NCBI RefSeq assembly: GCF_009687885.1
Contig: NZ_BLAF01000007.1
Coordinates: forward strand, 62,001 to 126,000
Direction: 5' to 3'
Length of the DNA: 64,000 nucleotides
Source: Acrocarpospora pleiomorpha
Lineage (GTDB): Bacteria; Actinomycetota; Actinomycetes; Streptosporangiales; Streptosporangiaceae
This document shows, piece by piece, positions 35,193 to 44,396 of this stretch. Numbering within the stretch: the stretch's first letter is position 1; each line of letters begins with the position of its first letter. Both the position numbers and the translations under genes were made by a program. The notes beneath the pieces were generated by a model that saw nothing but the letters and a program-made list of their open reading frames with translations, was not told the origin of the DNA and did not search any database.

Positions 35193-36412
35193 GCCGCGAC
35201 CCTGCTCAGGTAGGCCTCGGCTCGGCCGGCGTCCATGAACCAGTCGGCGTAGTCGGCCGGGTCGTCGAAGCCGTTGACGAATCGGGAGGCGATCTCCGGG
35301 TGCTGTCCGGCGGCGCCCAGGAGCGCCAGGTGGTGGGGTTCGGCCGGCGCCAGCAGGGCGTTGGTCCAGTTCGTGACGTGCTGGGCCTGCGTCCAGAAGA
35401 GGTCGAAAGTCCGCCGCATCCAGTCCGCGTCGAACGGCTGCGCGCCCCGTTCCACGATGGCCCGCAGGTAGGTGGCGGCGCACTTGGCGGCGTTGTTGCT
35501 GCCCTGCCCGGTGATCGGGTCGTTGAGCACCACGACGTCGGCGACGCCGAGCACCGGTGCGCCGGAGGGCAGAACGGCGACAGGACGGCGAACCGTGGGG
35601 GCGAAACGGCCGGTCAGGACCGCGTTGGCGTCGGTGAGCTCGATCCCGGCGCAGCGCTCGGCCTCCCATGGGAAGAAGGTTTCCAGGATCTGGCGGCTGC
35701 GCGCCAGATGCTCGGCGGGGCCGCGCACGTCGCCCCAGCAGTCCATGGGACCGCCTGGCACGCCCTCGAACACCATGATCTCGCAGGGGCCGGTGTGCGT
35801 GAGCGCGGGGAAGACGAAGTACTCGCCCACACCGGGGAGCAGATTGAAGCAGACCGCCGAGTGATCGGGGCGGGGGGCGAGACCGTTGACGTAGGTGACC
35901 GCCAGCGCGCGCTGCGGAGCGGCATACGGGGAGCGTGCGGGGTCCCGCTCGAAGAGCGAGGCGATCTGTCCCTTCCCCGCGGCGACGAGGACCAGGTCGT
36001 ACCGGGCGGCATAGCTCTCCAGGTCCTCTGGGGTGGCGTCGTGCAGGACGAGCTTGCCGCCGAGCCGTTCGAACTCGCCCAGCCAGGCCGGCATCTTCAG
36101 CCGCTGGTCGACCGAGCGGGCCGGGACGTCCAGCCGCGCCGCCCAGTCGAGTGCTTTGCCGCCCTCCGGGCTCGGAACCGTGAGCGCGATGCCCTCGATG
36201 GGCGGGCAGACGTCGGCCCACCAGTCCAGGCCGAGCTCACGCTCATGGGCCTGCGCGGTGCCGAACATGGCCTGGCCGGACATCACCCGGCCGTCGCGGA
36301 TTGCCTCGGGGGTGCGGTTGGAGATCACGGTGACGTCGTAGCCGTGCTGGAGCAGGCCGATGGCCAGGTGGAGGCCGGCCTGACCGGCGCCGACAATGAG
36401 GATGTCGCGCAT
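35189..36412 (-). CDS. Styrene/indole monooxygenase-like FAD enzyme (StyA type)
   Basis: 407 aa. An FAD-binding Rossmann motif VGAGQAGLHLAIGLLQHGYDVTV lies at residues 7-29. The sequence WADVCPPIEGIALTV, LVLVAAGKGQIASLFERD and GQGSNNAAKCA resembles styrene monooxygenase StyA and related group E flavoprotein monooxygenases, which epoxidise styrene or oxidise indole. It requires reduced FAD from the co-encoded reductase. The genes for styrene-oxide isomerase and phenylacetate oxidation are not here, so an indole- or alkene-oxidising or biosynthetic role is as likely as styrene catabolism. An AraC regulator lies just upstream on the same strand. Confidence 0.85.
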   Translation of the reverse strand: MRDILIVGAGQAGLHLAIGLLQHGYDVTVISNRTPEAIRDGRVMSGQAMFGTAQAHERELGLDWWADVCPPIEGIALTVPSPEGGKALDWAARLDVPARSVDQRLKMPAWLGEFERLGGKLVLHDATPEDLESYAARYDLVLVAAGKGQIASLFERDPARSPYAAPQRALAVTYVNGLAPRPDHSAVCFNLLPGVGEYFVFPALTHTGPCEIMVFEGVPGGPMDCWGDVRGPAEHLARSRQILETFFPWEAERCAGIELTDANAVLTGRFAPTVRRPVAVLPSGAPVLGVADVVVLNDPITGQGSNNAAKCAATYLRAIVERGAQPFDADWMRRTFDLFWTQAQHVTNWTNALLAPAEPHHLALLGAAGQHPEIASRFVNGFDDPADYADWFMDAGRAEAYLSRVAA

Positions 36413-36515
36413 GGTGGTGGTGTCCCTTCGGTGTCAGGAGTGGAAGTTGCGATCGGCGCCTGACAAGAAAGGTACGGCCGGCGCGTCCGCCCGAGCCATC
36501 CGCTGAGCGCGGATC

Positions 36516-37535
36516 TCATCCACCTGACGCCGAACCCCTGCGCAACGTCTCCGACGGCGGCAGCCCGTACCTCTCGCGGTACTGGGCGGCGAAACGTCCC
36601 TGGTGCAGGAAGCCCCATCGGGCGGCCACCGTGGTCACCGTGGCCCTGGCGGGATCGGCCGTCCTGAGTTCGTCGTGCACCCGCGCCAGCCGTACCTGCC
36701 TGAGGTAGCCCGTCGGGGTCAGCCCGAGATGCGCGCGGAAACCCTCCTGGAGAGAGCGGCCGCTGACCGCGACGGCGCCGGCGATGTCGGAGGTGGTGAG
36801 CGGGAGATGCGCGTGCCCTTCGATGAACTCCATCGCCCGGCGCACGACCTTCGGCAGCGCGGCCGGCCTGGGCGCCGTCAGCCGCTCCAGGTAGTTGGAG
36901 GGCTGCATGGTCAGCAGCAGGGTGATCAGGGCGTTCTCCAGGTGCGCGATGGCCAGCGGATGGCCGGTCAGCCCGTCGTCGCGTTCGGCCTCCCTGACGA
37001 GCAGGTCCGCCATGTCCCGCCAGGACCGGGTCCAGCCCATCGTCAGGTCCATGCCGAGGTCGAAGACGACCGGACCGTTGAGCTGTTCGCCGAGCATCTG
37101 CTCCAGCGAGCGCTCGATGGAGGTGCGCTCGAACTTGATCAGCAACTGGGGGCAGCCGGCGGCCCAGCGCATGTCGAGGTGGCGGGTCGGCGAGGGCAGC
37201 GCGGCCAGCGACGGGGTAGAGACGATCTCCTTGTCGCCGGCGCGGATCAAGCTGCGTCCGGCGAGCGGGATCATGACCAGGAAGAATGTGTCAAGGTCGC
37301 CTGGTTCGATGTGTACGTCGGCCCCGTAGTCGAGGTAATTGACGCGGACCGAGCCGAGCTGGACGGAGTTGAACCGCGCCGACAGCAGGTCCGCATCCCC
37401 GGCCAGGTCCAGCCGATGCGGGCAGAACACCTTGGCGACCTCGCCGCGGACCTCGTCAAGGTCGGAGCTGGTGAAGACGGCACGATTGCTGAGGAGCACA
37501 TCAAATGATCGTCGTTCTCGACCCCGGTGTTCCAT
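36516..37535 (-). CDS. AraC-family regulator with AraC-binding-like sensor domain
   Basis: 339 aa. N-terminal cupin-like sensor (about 15-215) of the type also found in NphR/FeaR-like activators, then a double HTH at the C-terminus (about 235-335: LPLTTSDIAGAVAVSGRSLQEGFRAHLGLTPTGYLR ... ARWGFLHQGRFAAQYRERYGLPPSETLRRG). Located 103 bases upstream of the monooxygenase operon on the same strand, it is the obvious candidate activator of that operon in response to an aromatic inducer. ATG start at 37535. Confidence 0.85.
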   Translation of the reverse strand: MEHRGRERRSFDVLLSNRAVFTSSDLDEVRGEVAKVFCPHRLDLAGDADLLSARFNSVQLGSVRVNYLDYGADVHIEPGDLDTFFLVMIPLAGRSLIRAGDKEIVSTPSLAALPSPTRHLDMRWAAGCPQLLIKFERTSIERSLEQMLGEQLNGPVVFDLGMDLTMGWTRSWRDMADLLVREAERDDGLTGHPLAIAHLENALITLLLTMQPSNYLERLTAPRPAALPKVVRRAMEFIEGHAHLPLTTSDIAGAVAVSGRSLQEGFRAHLGLTPTGYLRQVRLARVHDELRTADPARATVTTVAARWGFLHQGRFAAQYRERYGLPPSETLRRGSASGG

Positions 37536-37595
37536 GCAAAAGGACGCACAAGCCTCTGGCGGAGCGGTGGCCTCGCGTTGGTAGGCGGCAGAGAA

Positions 37596-38819
37596 TCAGT
37601 GGGCGCTTGGCAGGGGGTGGGATGCTCGTCGGCCGATCAGTAGCAGCAAGCCGACGGCGGCGAGCATTCCGACGGTGATGACCAGCGCTAGGGGCTGGAA
37701 GCCGAATTCGGTGGCCACCAGGCCGAACAGCGGGGGGCCGAGCAGCGATCCGAGGCTGCCCGCCTGGGCTATCAGGCCGTTGCCGACGTCGGCGTGGTCA
37801 AGGCGCTGCAGCACCAAGGGGAGGGCGGCGAAGGCGAGGGCCCCGAGGAATCCGTTCTCCAGCGAGATGAGCCCCGCGCCGACCAGCGTGGCGGCCGGGG
37901 AACCCTCACCGCCATACATGATCCAGGCGGCCGGCACGGCCAGGAGCCCGAACGACGCCAGGACGCCCACCGGCGTGCCGCGTCGCAGCAGTAATCCCAC
38001 GGACAGCCCGCCGAGCACGCTGAGCAGCGAGATCGCCGAGGTCATGGCGCCCGCGGCGGCAGCCGTACGCCCGTGCTGCTCGATGAGAAGCGTGGGCAGA
38101 AGCACGACCACCGGAATGGTCACCAACGCGAAAAGGCAGAAGGACGCGGCGAGCACCGCCGGCCACGTCAGTGCCCTGGCCCTGGGGACGGACCCGGCCG
38201 CCGCCTGCCGCCTGGACCCGCGCGGGAGCCGCATCCAGACGGCCAGCGCCATCACGAACGTCAGGCCGGCGATCAGCCCGATCCAGCCGCGCCAGCCCAG
38301 GGCGGAGCCGGCCGCGCCTCCCGCCAGCGTGCTCAGCCCGAGCCCGACCGGCACGAACGTAGCCCAGAGGGACAGGGCCGTGCTGCGGTCCCGCTCGCGG
38401 GCAAGGCGGAGGATCAGCGCCGGGCAGGCGATGCTGATCAGGAGATATCCGATGCTTTCGACGCCCCGGACGGCCAGCAACCAGGCGAGGTCGCCCGCAG
38501 TCACACTGACCGCGCTCGCCGCCGCGAGCAGGACCAGGCCGGCGATCAGGGATCTCTCCGTGCCGAAGCGGCGGACCAGGTATCCGGCGGGCAGGCCGAC
38601 GACGGCTCCCACGCCGACTACCGCCGAGATCACCCAGCCCAGTTGGGTGAGCGACAGCCTGAGCTCGGCCGCGACTTCCGGCCCGACCGAGGAGAACTTG
38701 CCCAGGCTCATCGCCGCGACGACGCCGCCGAGATAGACGATGATGATCGTGACCCACTGCGAGCGCTGCGGGGACTCGTCACCCGACTTCGACCTGTCTG
38801 TTGCCGGCTGGAGGTTCAT
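37596..38819 (-). CDS. MFS transporter
   Basis: 407 aa from the ATG at 38819, which has GGGAG close upstream; the open frame to 38942 is not protein-like. Twelve hydrophobic segments are visible, with the loop 2-3 signature GLPAGYLVRRFGTERS and a long central cytoplasmic loop. It resembles CynX/NarK-like or multidrug-type facilitators; substrate unknown. It is encoded upstream of the AraC gene on the same strand and may export or import the substrate or product of the StyA/StyB-like enzyme. Confidence 0.8.
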   Translation of the reverse strand: MNLQPATDRSKSGDESPQRSQWVTIIIVYLGGVVAAMSLGKFSSVGPEVAAELRLSLTQLGWVISAVVGVGAVVGLPAGYLVRRFGTERSLIAGLVLLAAASAVSVTAGDLAWLLAVRGVESIGYLLISIACPALILRLARERDRSTALSLWATFVPVGLGLSTLAGGAAGSALGWRGWIGLIAGLTFVMALAVWMRLPRGSRRQAAAGSVPRARALTWPAVLAASFCLFALVTIPVVVLLPTLLIEQHGRTAAAAGAMTSAISLLSVLGGLSVGLLLRRGTPVGVLASFGLLAVPAAWIMYGGEGSPAATLVGAGLISLENGFLGALAFAALPLVLQRLDHADVGNGLIAQAGSLGSLLGPPLFGLVATEFGFQPLALVITVGMLAAVGLLLLIGRRASHPLPSAH

Positions 38820-38955
38820 GAGCTCCCTTGCACGATGTCGCGGGCTGATCGTTCGTGACCACATGGAGCGGTCTTCCGGGCACGGCCCTCGAATTGGATC
38901 TTCACTGCTCCGGCGGCGCAGATCAACCCGCTTGCGTGCCAATTCTGCTCCGGGA

Positions 38956-40326
38956 CTACGGGGTGAGCAGACCCCAATAGGCTGCCCAGGGAACGAAGAC
39001 CGCTGCGCCTGTCATGAGCAGGCCGAGCCGGACGCCGCCGCCCGACCGGTGCCGGCGAACGGCGAGTGCCGTCCCTGCGGCGATCACCCCGACCGCCAAC
39101 ACCTGCAGGAGCAGCCAGAGCGGCGGTCGGCCGAGCACGGTGGCGCCCACGCCGGTGGCACCGGTCGCGACGATCGAAAACAGATACGTCGGAGTGCCGA
39201 GTACGGTTACCAGTCCCCCGAGAGCCACCAGCACGGCCAGCCGGCGGACCGGCGCCGGACTGCGGCGGAAGAGCCCGCTGAGGAGAAATCCGGCGAACGC
39301 CGTCAGCATCACCGCCAGCAGGGTGAGCTGCAAGCCGATCGACTCATACCAGGCCAGCGGGCGCACGGGCTCGCTCACCAGCGTCTGGGGAGGTGGCTGG
39401 TCGGAACTGGCCGCGGGCGGGCCGTCTGCGAGTCCGGCTATCCAACGCGTGACGGTGTCCGTGTAGCCAGGAGCGAACCCTTGGGGCTCATCGAAGCCGG
39501 TGGTGCTGCGCCGGAGGTTGTGATCGGCTCCGCTGATCACCCTCAGCGTGTGGTGGGTGTTGCCGCCTCGGGCCAGCGCCTGGCGGAACAGGCGCATGCT
39601 CTCGCCGGGCGGCGTCGACCTGTCGTACTCGGCGAACACGGCGAGCAGCGGCTGGCGTACCTTCTCCAGCGCGGCCACCGGGATGTTGCCGGCGTCGCCG
39701 AACAGTCCGGCGGCCACCAGCATCCTGCTGAGGTTCACTCCGATCGGCGCCTGCAGTGCCTGTTTCACCCCGGCGTGGGAGAGGTACGTGCGGTTGCTCC
39801 ACAACTGGGTCCTGTCGGCAGGTAGCGCGCTGGCCCCCGCTACCACCACGAAGTCCACCGCGTCCGATCGGGAGGCGGCCAGCGGCGCCACCCAGCCGCC
39901 TTCGCTGTGGCCCCAGACCCCGACGCTGGACGGTCGCACGTCGGGGCGGGCGCGCAGCGTTCGGACGCCCGCTACGGCGTCGTCGGCGAGGTCGGAGAAC
40001 GAGCTGGTCGCCCGGGAGTATCCGGCGCGCTTGTCGTAGATGAGCACCACGATCCCCGCTCTCGCGAAAGCCTCGGCCTCAGGCCGGTAGGAGTCGCGAT
40101 CACGAGCACCGGCTCCGGCGATCAGCACCAGTCCTGGCCGTCTCTTTCCGGTCGCGGCGGGAGCGATCACGGTGCCGTACAGCGTGGTGGTGCCGTTCTG
40201 GAAGGTGACGTCGGTGTTCACCAGGTCATCCGCCGCGGCCGGTGCCGTGACAGTCAGCGGGGACAGGACGACCGAGACGGCCGCGATCCAGCGGCCTAAC
40301 CTTCGGAATTTGCTTTTGGGCAGCAC
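38956..40326 (-). CDS. Membrane-associated alpha/beta hydrolase
   Basis: 456 aa. I place the start at GTG 40326 because AAAGGAG is 8 bases upstream; the frame is open further but without a site. A signal peptide ends at APAAA (about 33). An alpha/beta hydrolase domain (dipeptidyl-peptidase/dienelactone type) has the nucleophile elbow GHSEGG, an Asp in FAEYDRSTPP and a His in SGADHN. After about residue 330 there are four hydrophobic helices ending the protein, so the hydrolase is anchored facing outward. Substrate unknown; peptidase, esterase and lipase are all possible. Confidence 0.75.
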   Translation of the reverse strand: MLPKSKFRRLGRWIAAVSVVLSPLTVTAPAAADDLVNTDVTFQNGTTTLYGTVIAPAATGKRRPGLVLIAGAGARDRDSYRPEAEAFARAGIVVLIYDKRAGYSRATSSFSDLADDAVAGVRTLRARPDVRPSSVGVWGHSEGGWVAPLAASRSDAVDFVVVAGASALPADRTQLWSNRTYLSHAGVKQALQAPIGVNLSRMLVAAGLFGDAGNIPVAALEKVRQPLLAVFAEYDRSTPPGESMRLFRQALARGGNTHHTLRVISGADHNLRRSTTGFDEPQGFAPGYTDTVTRWIAGLADGPPAASSDQPPPQTLVSEPVRPLAWYESIGLQLTLLAVMLTAFAGFLLSGLFRRSPAPVRRLAVLVALGGLVTVLGTPTYLFSIVATGATGVGATVLGRPPLWLLLQVLAVGVIAAGTALAVRRHRSGGGVRLGLLMTGAAVFVPWAAYWGLLTP

Positions 40327-40445
40327 GGAGTGCTCTCCTTTGGCTGGAAGTTGGTACATCAGGGAATCGCCCATCGGGCGAGGTGTAGCGGCTTCCGCTG
40401 CCTGGGCCGTTGAGTTGCCGCTCGACGGCCCAGGATCAATTCAGA

Positions 40446-41015
40446 TCAGACGTCCTCCCCAGGGTCAGGAAAGGCGATGAACCGGGTGAGCACGGTACGC
40501 GCTCCCTGGGGGGCCTCTTCCGGGTCGCGCTGATATCGCTTGAGCAGGGCGAGGTAGTCCTCGAAGAAGTCCGCGAGCTCATCCAGGTCCACACGGATCG
40601 AACCGCGTGAGTACGGCATGGCGTCCGACCACTCGCCCATCCGCTCACGCTCCATCTGAAAGCGGGCGAAAGTCTCCAGATCCTCGGTCAGCCACAACTC
40701 GTTGAGCTGCTCGATCGCGGCCCGCAACTCAGGACTCCGCCGGCTGAGAATGGGGAAGCGGATGCTTAGGCGGGACAGTTTCCACCACCGCTCCCGCCCC
40801 TGCCCTCGATCCGGCACCTCTTCGACAAGCCCGTGCTCGGCCAGGATCCGCAAGTTGTAGCTGGTGCCACCCGTAGTGATCCCGAGCCGGTCGGCCAGCG
40901 TCGTGGAGGTGGCTTCACCCAGGATCTCCAGCTCCCGCAAGATGCGCTGACGCACCGGATTGGCCAGCGCCTTCGCCGTCCCCAGGTCCGCGATGGAATC
41001 AGTCACACCATCCAC
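40446..41015 (-). CDS. ArsR/SmtB-like winged-helix regulator
   Basis: 189 aa. A DNA-binding domain (about 10-85) with LANPVRQRILRELEILGEATSTTLADRLGITTGGTSYNLRILAEHGLVEE is followed by a charged helical C-terminal part (about 95-189) rich in Glu/Arg. This type senses an unknown signal through its C-terminal half. The first codon may be the ATG at 41015 or the GTG at 41006. A perfect palindrome 9 bases upstream suggests self-repression. It lies downstream of the SDR gene on the same strand with a 120-base gap. Confidence 0.75.
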   Translation of the reverse strand: MDGVTDSIADLGTAKALANPVRQRILRELEILGEATSTTLADRLGITTGGTSYNLRILAEHGLVEEVPDRGQGRERWWKLSRLSIRFPILSRRSPELRAAIEQLNELWLTEDLETFARFQMERERMGEWSDAMPYSRGSIRVDLDELADFFEDYLALLKRYQRDPEEAPQGARTVLTRFIAFPDPGEDV

Positions 41016-41024
41016 GATAAATCA

Positions 41025-41042
41025 TGCACGAATAATCGTGCA
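41025..41042. promoter_or_regulatory. Palindromic operator before ArsR-like gene
   Basis: TGCACGA-ATAA-TCGTGCA is perfect, with a further CACGATAA half-site 14 bases nearer the gene. It sits where RNA polymerase would bind for the - strand gene at 41015. Confidence 0.5.
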
Positions 41043-41135
41043 AACCCCGCCCTGGGAGGGGAGCCGCGGGAGCCAATGCCTGTTACTCGGTTCGTCAACC
41101 CCGGAAGCACCGCACGCGGAGTAGGTGGGGACCGC

Positions 41136-41867
41136 TCATCCAGCCGCGGGGCTGGGAAGATCCGCGTGCTGGTACGGCGTCGGCTCCATCCCCGGTTGCA
41201 CGACCAGAACGGTGCCCGACGACTCGGCGTGGAAGGCCGCCTCCACCACGGCTGCCACGTCCTCCGCCGTCAGCAGCGGGAATCCGGCGTTGACCATCAT
41301 CTCTTTGACGGGCGCGACCAGCGGGGTGTCGGTGAAGCCTGGGCAAACAGCGCCGATCCTGACACCGTCCCTGGCCAGCGGCTCCACCAGTGCCCGGACC
41401 AGGCCGACTGTGGCGTGCTTGCTCATCGAGTAGATCGGGTCGATGCCGAAGCCGACGAGCCCGGCCAGGGAAGAGGTGACCACGATCGAGCCGCCGCCGG
41501 AGCGCTTGAGCAGCGGGAGGGAGGCTGCGACGCCGTAGACGACGGCGTCGACATTGACCCCCATCACCGTCCGGTACCGTTGCGCGTCGAAGGCCGACAT
41601 GTCGACGCCGCCGTTGGTTCCGGCGTTGAGGTGGACGAGGTCGAGGCGGCCGTACCGCTCCTCGGCGAGCGCGACGGCCCGCAGCGAGGTCTCCTGCGAA
41701 CTGACGTCGCCCACCACCCAGCCGCCGCTGACTTGTTTGGCGACCCGCTCGACGCCCTCGGCGTCGCGGTCGACCAGAACGCAGGCGACTCCGCTCGCGG
41801 ACAGGCGTCGTGCGACCGCGGCCCCGATGCCGCTCGCCGCTCCGGTGATCAGTGCAACTGTGCTCAT
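41136..41867 (-). CDS. Short-chain dehydrogenase/reductase
   Basis: 243 aa classical SDR. The NAD(P) motif TGAASGIG is at 8-15, NNAG equivalent LNAGTNGG, catalytic Ser near 132, and YSMSK with Y146 and K150. Asp35-type residue in VLVDRDAEG favours NAD(H). Start at ATG 41867 with AAGGAGCG upstream. Oxidises or reduces an unknown alcohol/ketone. It is probably a single-gene unit or co-transcribed with the ArsR-like gene downstream. Confidence 0.85.
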   Translation of the reverse strand: MSTVALITGAASGIGAAVARRLSASGVACVLVDRDAEGVERVAKQVSGGWVVGDVSSQETSLRAVALAEERYGRLDLVHLNAGTNGGVDMSAFDAQRYRTVMGVNVDAVVYGVAASLPLLKRSGGGSIVVTSSLAGLVGFGIDPIYSMSKHATVGLVRALVEPLARDGVRIGAVCPGFTDTPLVAPVKEMMVNAGFPLLTAEDVAAVVEAAFHAESSGTVLVVQPGMEPTPYQHADLPSPAAG

Positions 41868-42014
41868 GAGCGCTCCTTGGGGAAGGGCTGTGACGGGGAT
41901 GTACACGAACTGGTGGAGCATGCGAACGGCCGCGCCGACGCGCGAACAACCGTTGTCCAGCTGGGACCTGGCGCGCCCGGACGCGATGGTGTTCCGGGCG
42001 CGTGTGCCTGTTGA

Positions 42015-43043
42015 TCAGCGGCGGGAAGCTCGAACCGGGAGCGCTTCGACAATGGTGTGGATCATTGACTTCCAGCTGGGTGTCACCCACGATCTGGCCG
42101 CGAACCCTGCGGCCGCTTCGACGACGGCGTGAAGGACCGCGAGCACGGCGCCGATGATGAGGCCCACATTGGTCCAGTGCGCCACCTGCGACGGCCACCC
42201 GGCCGCGTCCACGAAGGCGGGGTTGAGTAACCGGTCGTTGGCCGCTATCCAGATCAGCAGTGTGGTGCTGGCGATGCTGAGCAGGACGGCGGCGACGGCG
42301 ACGGGGACGCTCCAGCTGACGTAGCTCTTGGCGACGGTGACGCCGAGAGCGGCGATCGCGAGGGCGAGGAACACGTACACCACGCCGGTCCGCCACAGCC
42401 AAGGCGAGAGTATGCCGATGGGATCGCCGGTGGCGTCGGTCTGGGTGCTCACGACCGGTGAGAGCATCACGATCGTGGCGAACAGGACCACAGTTACGAC
42501 CTCGGCGATCACCGTGCCGTGGCGGGCGCGACGGCTGGGCGGCTGCGGGAGCGCGTCGGGAGTCCACTGCCGGGCGGGCACCGTTCGAAGGCTTGGTGTG
42601 CGTTCGATGACGGCGAACAGCAGCGTGGTCCAGAAGACGATGTGGACGGTCGTGGTGACCGCTGTGCCGATGGTGGCTCCGATCACGGACCCGGCGGCGC
42701 CGCCTTGCAGGATGCGGATGAATGCGGTGGCCGCCGCGGTGGCGGGCACGACGGTCACGAGGATGGCCACGATGAGCCGGATGTAGTCCAGATACAAGCC
42801 GGGGCCGATGAGGTGCAGCGGGCGATCGGCATAGTCGGCGGCCAGCCGTGCCGGGTCGCCGAGTTCGGTGAGCACCGCGTGCTCTGCCTCGCCGGGGTCG
42901 TTCCCGGCGTCGATGCGGCCATCGATGGCGTCCGCGATCGAGGCGCGCAGTTCTCTTTCGATGTCCGGGCGTTGTTTCGCGGGTAAGCGGCGCAGGGTGA
43001 GGTCCACGTAGCGATCGGTGAGGGTGCTGGTGGCGGCGGTCAT
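42015..43043 (-). CDS. Membrane protein with permease-prefix domain
   Basis: 342 aa from ATG 43043 (GAGGA site). N-terminal helical domain (about 1-75: TDRYVDLTLRRLPAKQRPDIERELRASIADAIDGR ... AVLTELGDPARLAADY) is the permease-prefix / HAAS-type domain that commonly follows PadR regulators. About six membrane helices follow. The start overlaps the PadR stop (ATGA), so the pair is translationally coupled. The membrane part has no known enzymatic motif. By analogy it is a membrane stress or signalling component regulated by its PadR partner. Confidence 0.8.
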   Translation of the reverse strand: MTAATSTLTDRYVDLTLRRLPAKQRPDIERELRASIADAIDGRIDAGNDPGEAEHAVLTELGDPARLAADYADRPLHLIGPGLYLDYIRLIVAILVTVVPATAAATAFIRILQGGAAGSVIGATIGTAVTTTVHIVFWTTLLFAVIERTPSLRTVPARQWTPDALPQPPSRRARHGTVIAEVVTVVLFATIVMLSPVVSTQTDATGDPIGILSPWLWRTGVVYVFLALAIAALGVTVAKSYVSWSVPVAVAAVLLSIASTTLLIWIAANDRLLNPAFVDAAGWPSQVAHWTNVGLIIGAVLAVLHAVVEAAAGFAARSWVTPSWKSMIHTIVEALPVRASRR

Positions 43044-43375
43044 GATTCCTCTTTCAGGGCGTGGAAGGCGGTGTGCAACTCGTTCCAATCGCGGCTCAGG
43101 AGATCGGCGAGCGCGAGGCCTTGGTCGCTGGTGCAGTAGAACTTGCGGGGCCGGGATTCTTCGGTGTTCCAGTCGCTGGTCAGCAACCCTTGCTTTTCCA
43201 GTCGGCGCAACAGCGGGTAGAGGGTGTTGGCGTCGACGGCGAAGCCGGATCGGTCGAGCTGGTCCAGCAAGGCGTATCCGTAGTTCGGCTGTTTGAGGAT
43301 GAGGAGGCAGGCGAGGACGACGGTCCCTCGCCGCAGTTCCTGCTGGTGCAGCGCGTACAGCTCATCAGCTGGCAT
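43040..43375 (-). CDS. PadR-family transcriptional regulator
   Basis: 111 aa from ATG 43375 (a GTG at 43381 is the alternative). Compact winged helix: ELRRGTVVLACLLILKQPNYGYALLDQLDRSGFAVDANTLYPLLRRLEKQGLL with the YP-LRRLE recognition helix typical of PadR, then a short C-terminal dimerisation helix. It overlaps the downstream membrane-protein gene by 4 bases. It likely represses its own operon through the ACACACA/TGTGTGT repeats that run into its start. Confidence 0.88.
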   Translation of the reverse strand: MPADELYALHQQELRRGTVVLACLLILKQPNYGYALLDQLDRSGFAVDANTLYPLLRRLEKQGLLTSDWNTEESRPRKFYCTSDQGLALADLLSRDWNELHTAFHALKEES

Positions 43376-43377
43376 AC

Positions 43378-43395
43378 ACACACATTAGTGTGTGT
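43378..43395. promoter_or_regulatory. PadR operator candidate
   Basis: ACACACA-TTAG-TGTGTGT is a perfect inverted repeat just upstream of the PadR start. Further TGTGTCACAC and GACACA...TGTGTC elements extend to about 43443. The tract is strikingly AC/GT-rich compared with its surroundings. Confidence 0.5.
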
Positions 43396-43590
43396 CACAC
43401 ACTATTACAAGACACACAATGACGTGTTTCGGTTACATGTGTCGACGCCGCGCGGGGAGATCCCGACACGATCCTGATGCTGCCGCGGAATCTTTGATCC
43501 GCATCGCGGCTCTGTGGCTGCCCTGGAGGCTCAAGCGGACAAGCGTGACTATTTAATCCTCTTTTCACCCTGGCCTTGTACGGTGAAGCG

Positions 43591-44385
43591 GTGGAACGCG
43601 GGCCCGAGAGGGCGAACGCTGACAGGTCAGTCGTGGCCGGGGTTCCGGGTCGCCTGCTGATCGGTGGTGGGGTAGGTGCGGTCGCCTTAGTGGTGGTGCT
43701 CGCATTCCTGCTCGGCAAGACGACCAGCACGCAGAGCGCGCCGTCGCCCACCCGGAGTCCCACCCCGACGGCGACCACCAGTCCCACGGTGTCGGAGATC
43801 TTCCAGCGGGTCGGGCCCTCCGTGGTCGTCATCCGCACGGACGACGCGATCGGCACGGGCGTGATCGCGGCGGACAACGGGACCATCGTGACCGCGAACC
43901 ACGTCATCGCCGGCGCCAAGGACATCACCGTCACCTTCGCGGACGGCACCAAGGCGAAGGCACGTGTCGCATCGGCCGATCCGGGTCAGGACATCGCGCT
44001 GCTCGCCCCGGCGTCGCTGCCCGAGGTCCTCGTTCCCGCGGTTCTCGGCGGCGGCGCGGAGGTGGGCGCGCCGGTCGTCGCCATCGGCAATCCGCTGGGG
44101 CTGACCTTCAGCGTCTCCTCCGGCGTCGTCTCGGGCTTGAACCGGACATCAGAATCCGACGACGACGGCGATCTGGAGGGACTCATCCAGTTCGACGCAT
44201 CCGTCAACCCGGGCAGCTCCGGCGGCCCGCTTCTCGACGCGCGAGGGCTCGTCATCGGCATCGTCGTCTCGATCGCCGACCCGGGCAAGGACGAGGCCTT
44301 CGCCGGTATCGCCTTCGCGGTGCCCATCGGTACGGCTCTGTCCGGAGGAGACGGAGACGGTGACGGAAACGGACCCCAGATCTAA
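43591..44385 (+). CDS. Membrane-anchored HtrA-like serine protease without PDZ
   Basis: 264 aa from GTG 43591 (TTG 43576 is an alternative). One N-terminal membrane helix (about 20-42) and a Pro/Ser/Thr linker precede a trypsin-like domain with catalytic H104 (TANHVIAG), D134 (DPGQDIALL) and S210 (NPGSSGGPL). The protein ends right after the protease fold with an Asp/Gly tail, so the PDZ domain of classical HtrA is missing. An AT-rich -10-like TATTTAAT lies at 43550-43557. The MoxR gene begins 11 bases after the stop, placing this extracytoplasmic protease in the MoxR/VWA operon. Confidence 0.85.
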   Translation: MERGPERANADRSVVAGVPGRLLIGGGVGAVALVVVLAFLLGKTTSTQSAPSPTRSPTPTATTSPTVSEIFQRVGPSVVVIRTDDAIGTGVIAADNGTIVTANHVIAGAKDITVTFADGTKAKARVASADPGQDIALLAPASLPEVLVPAVLGGGAEVGAPVVAIGNPLGLTFSVSSGVVSGLNRTSESDDDGDLEGLIQFDASVNPGSSGGPLLDARGLVIGIVVSIADPGKDEAFAGIAFAVPIGTALSGGDGDGDGNGPQI

Positions 44386-44396
44386 GGAATCCCCCG

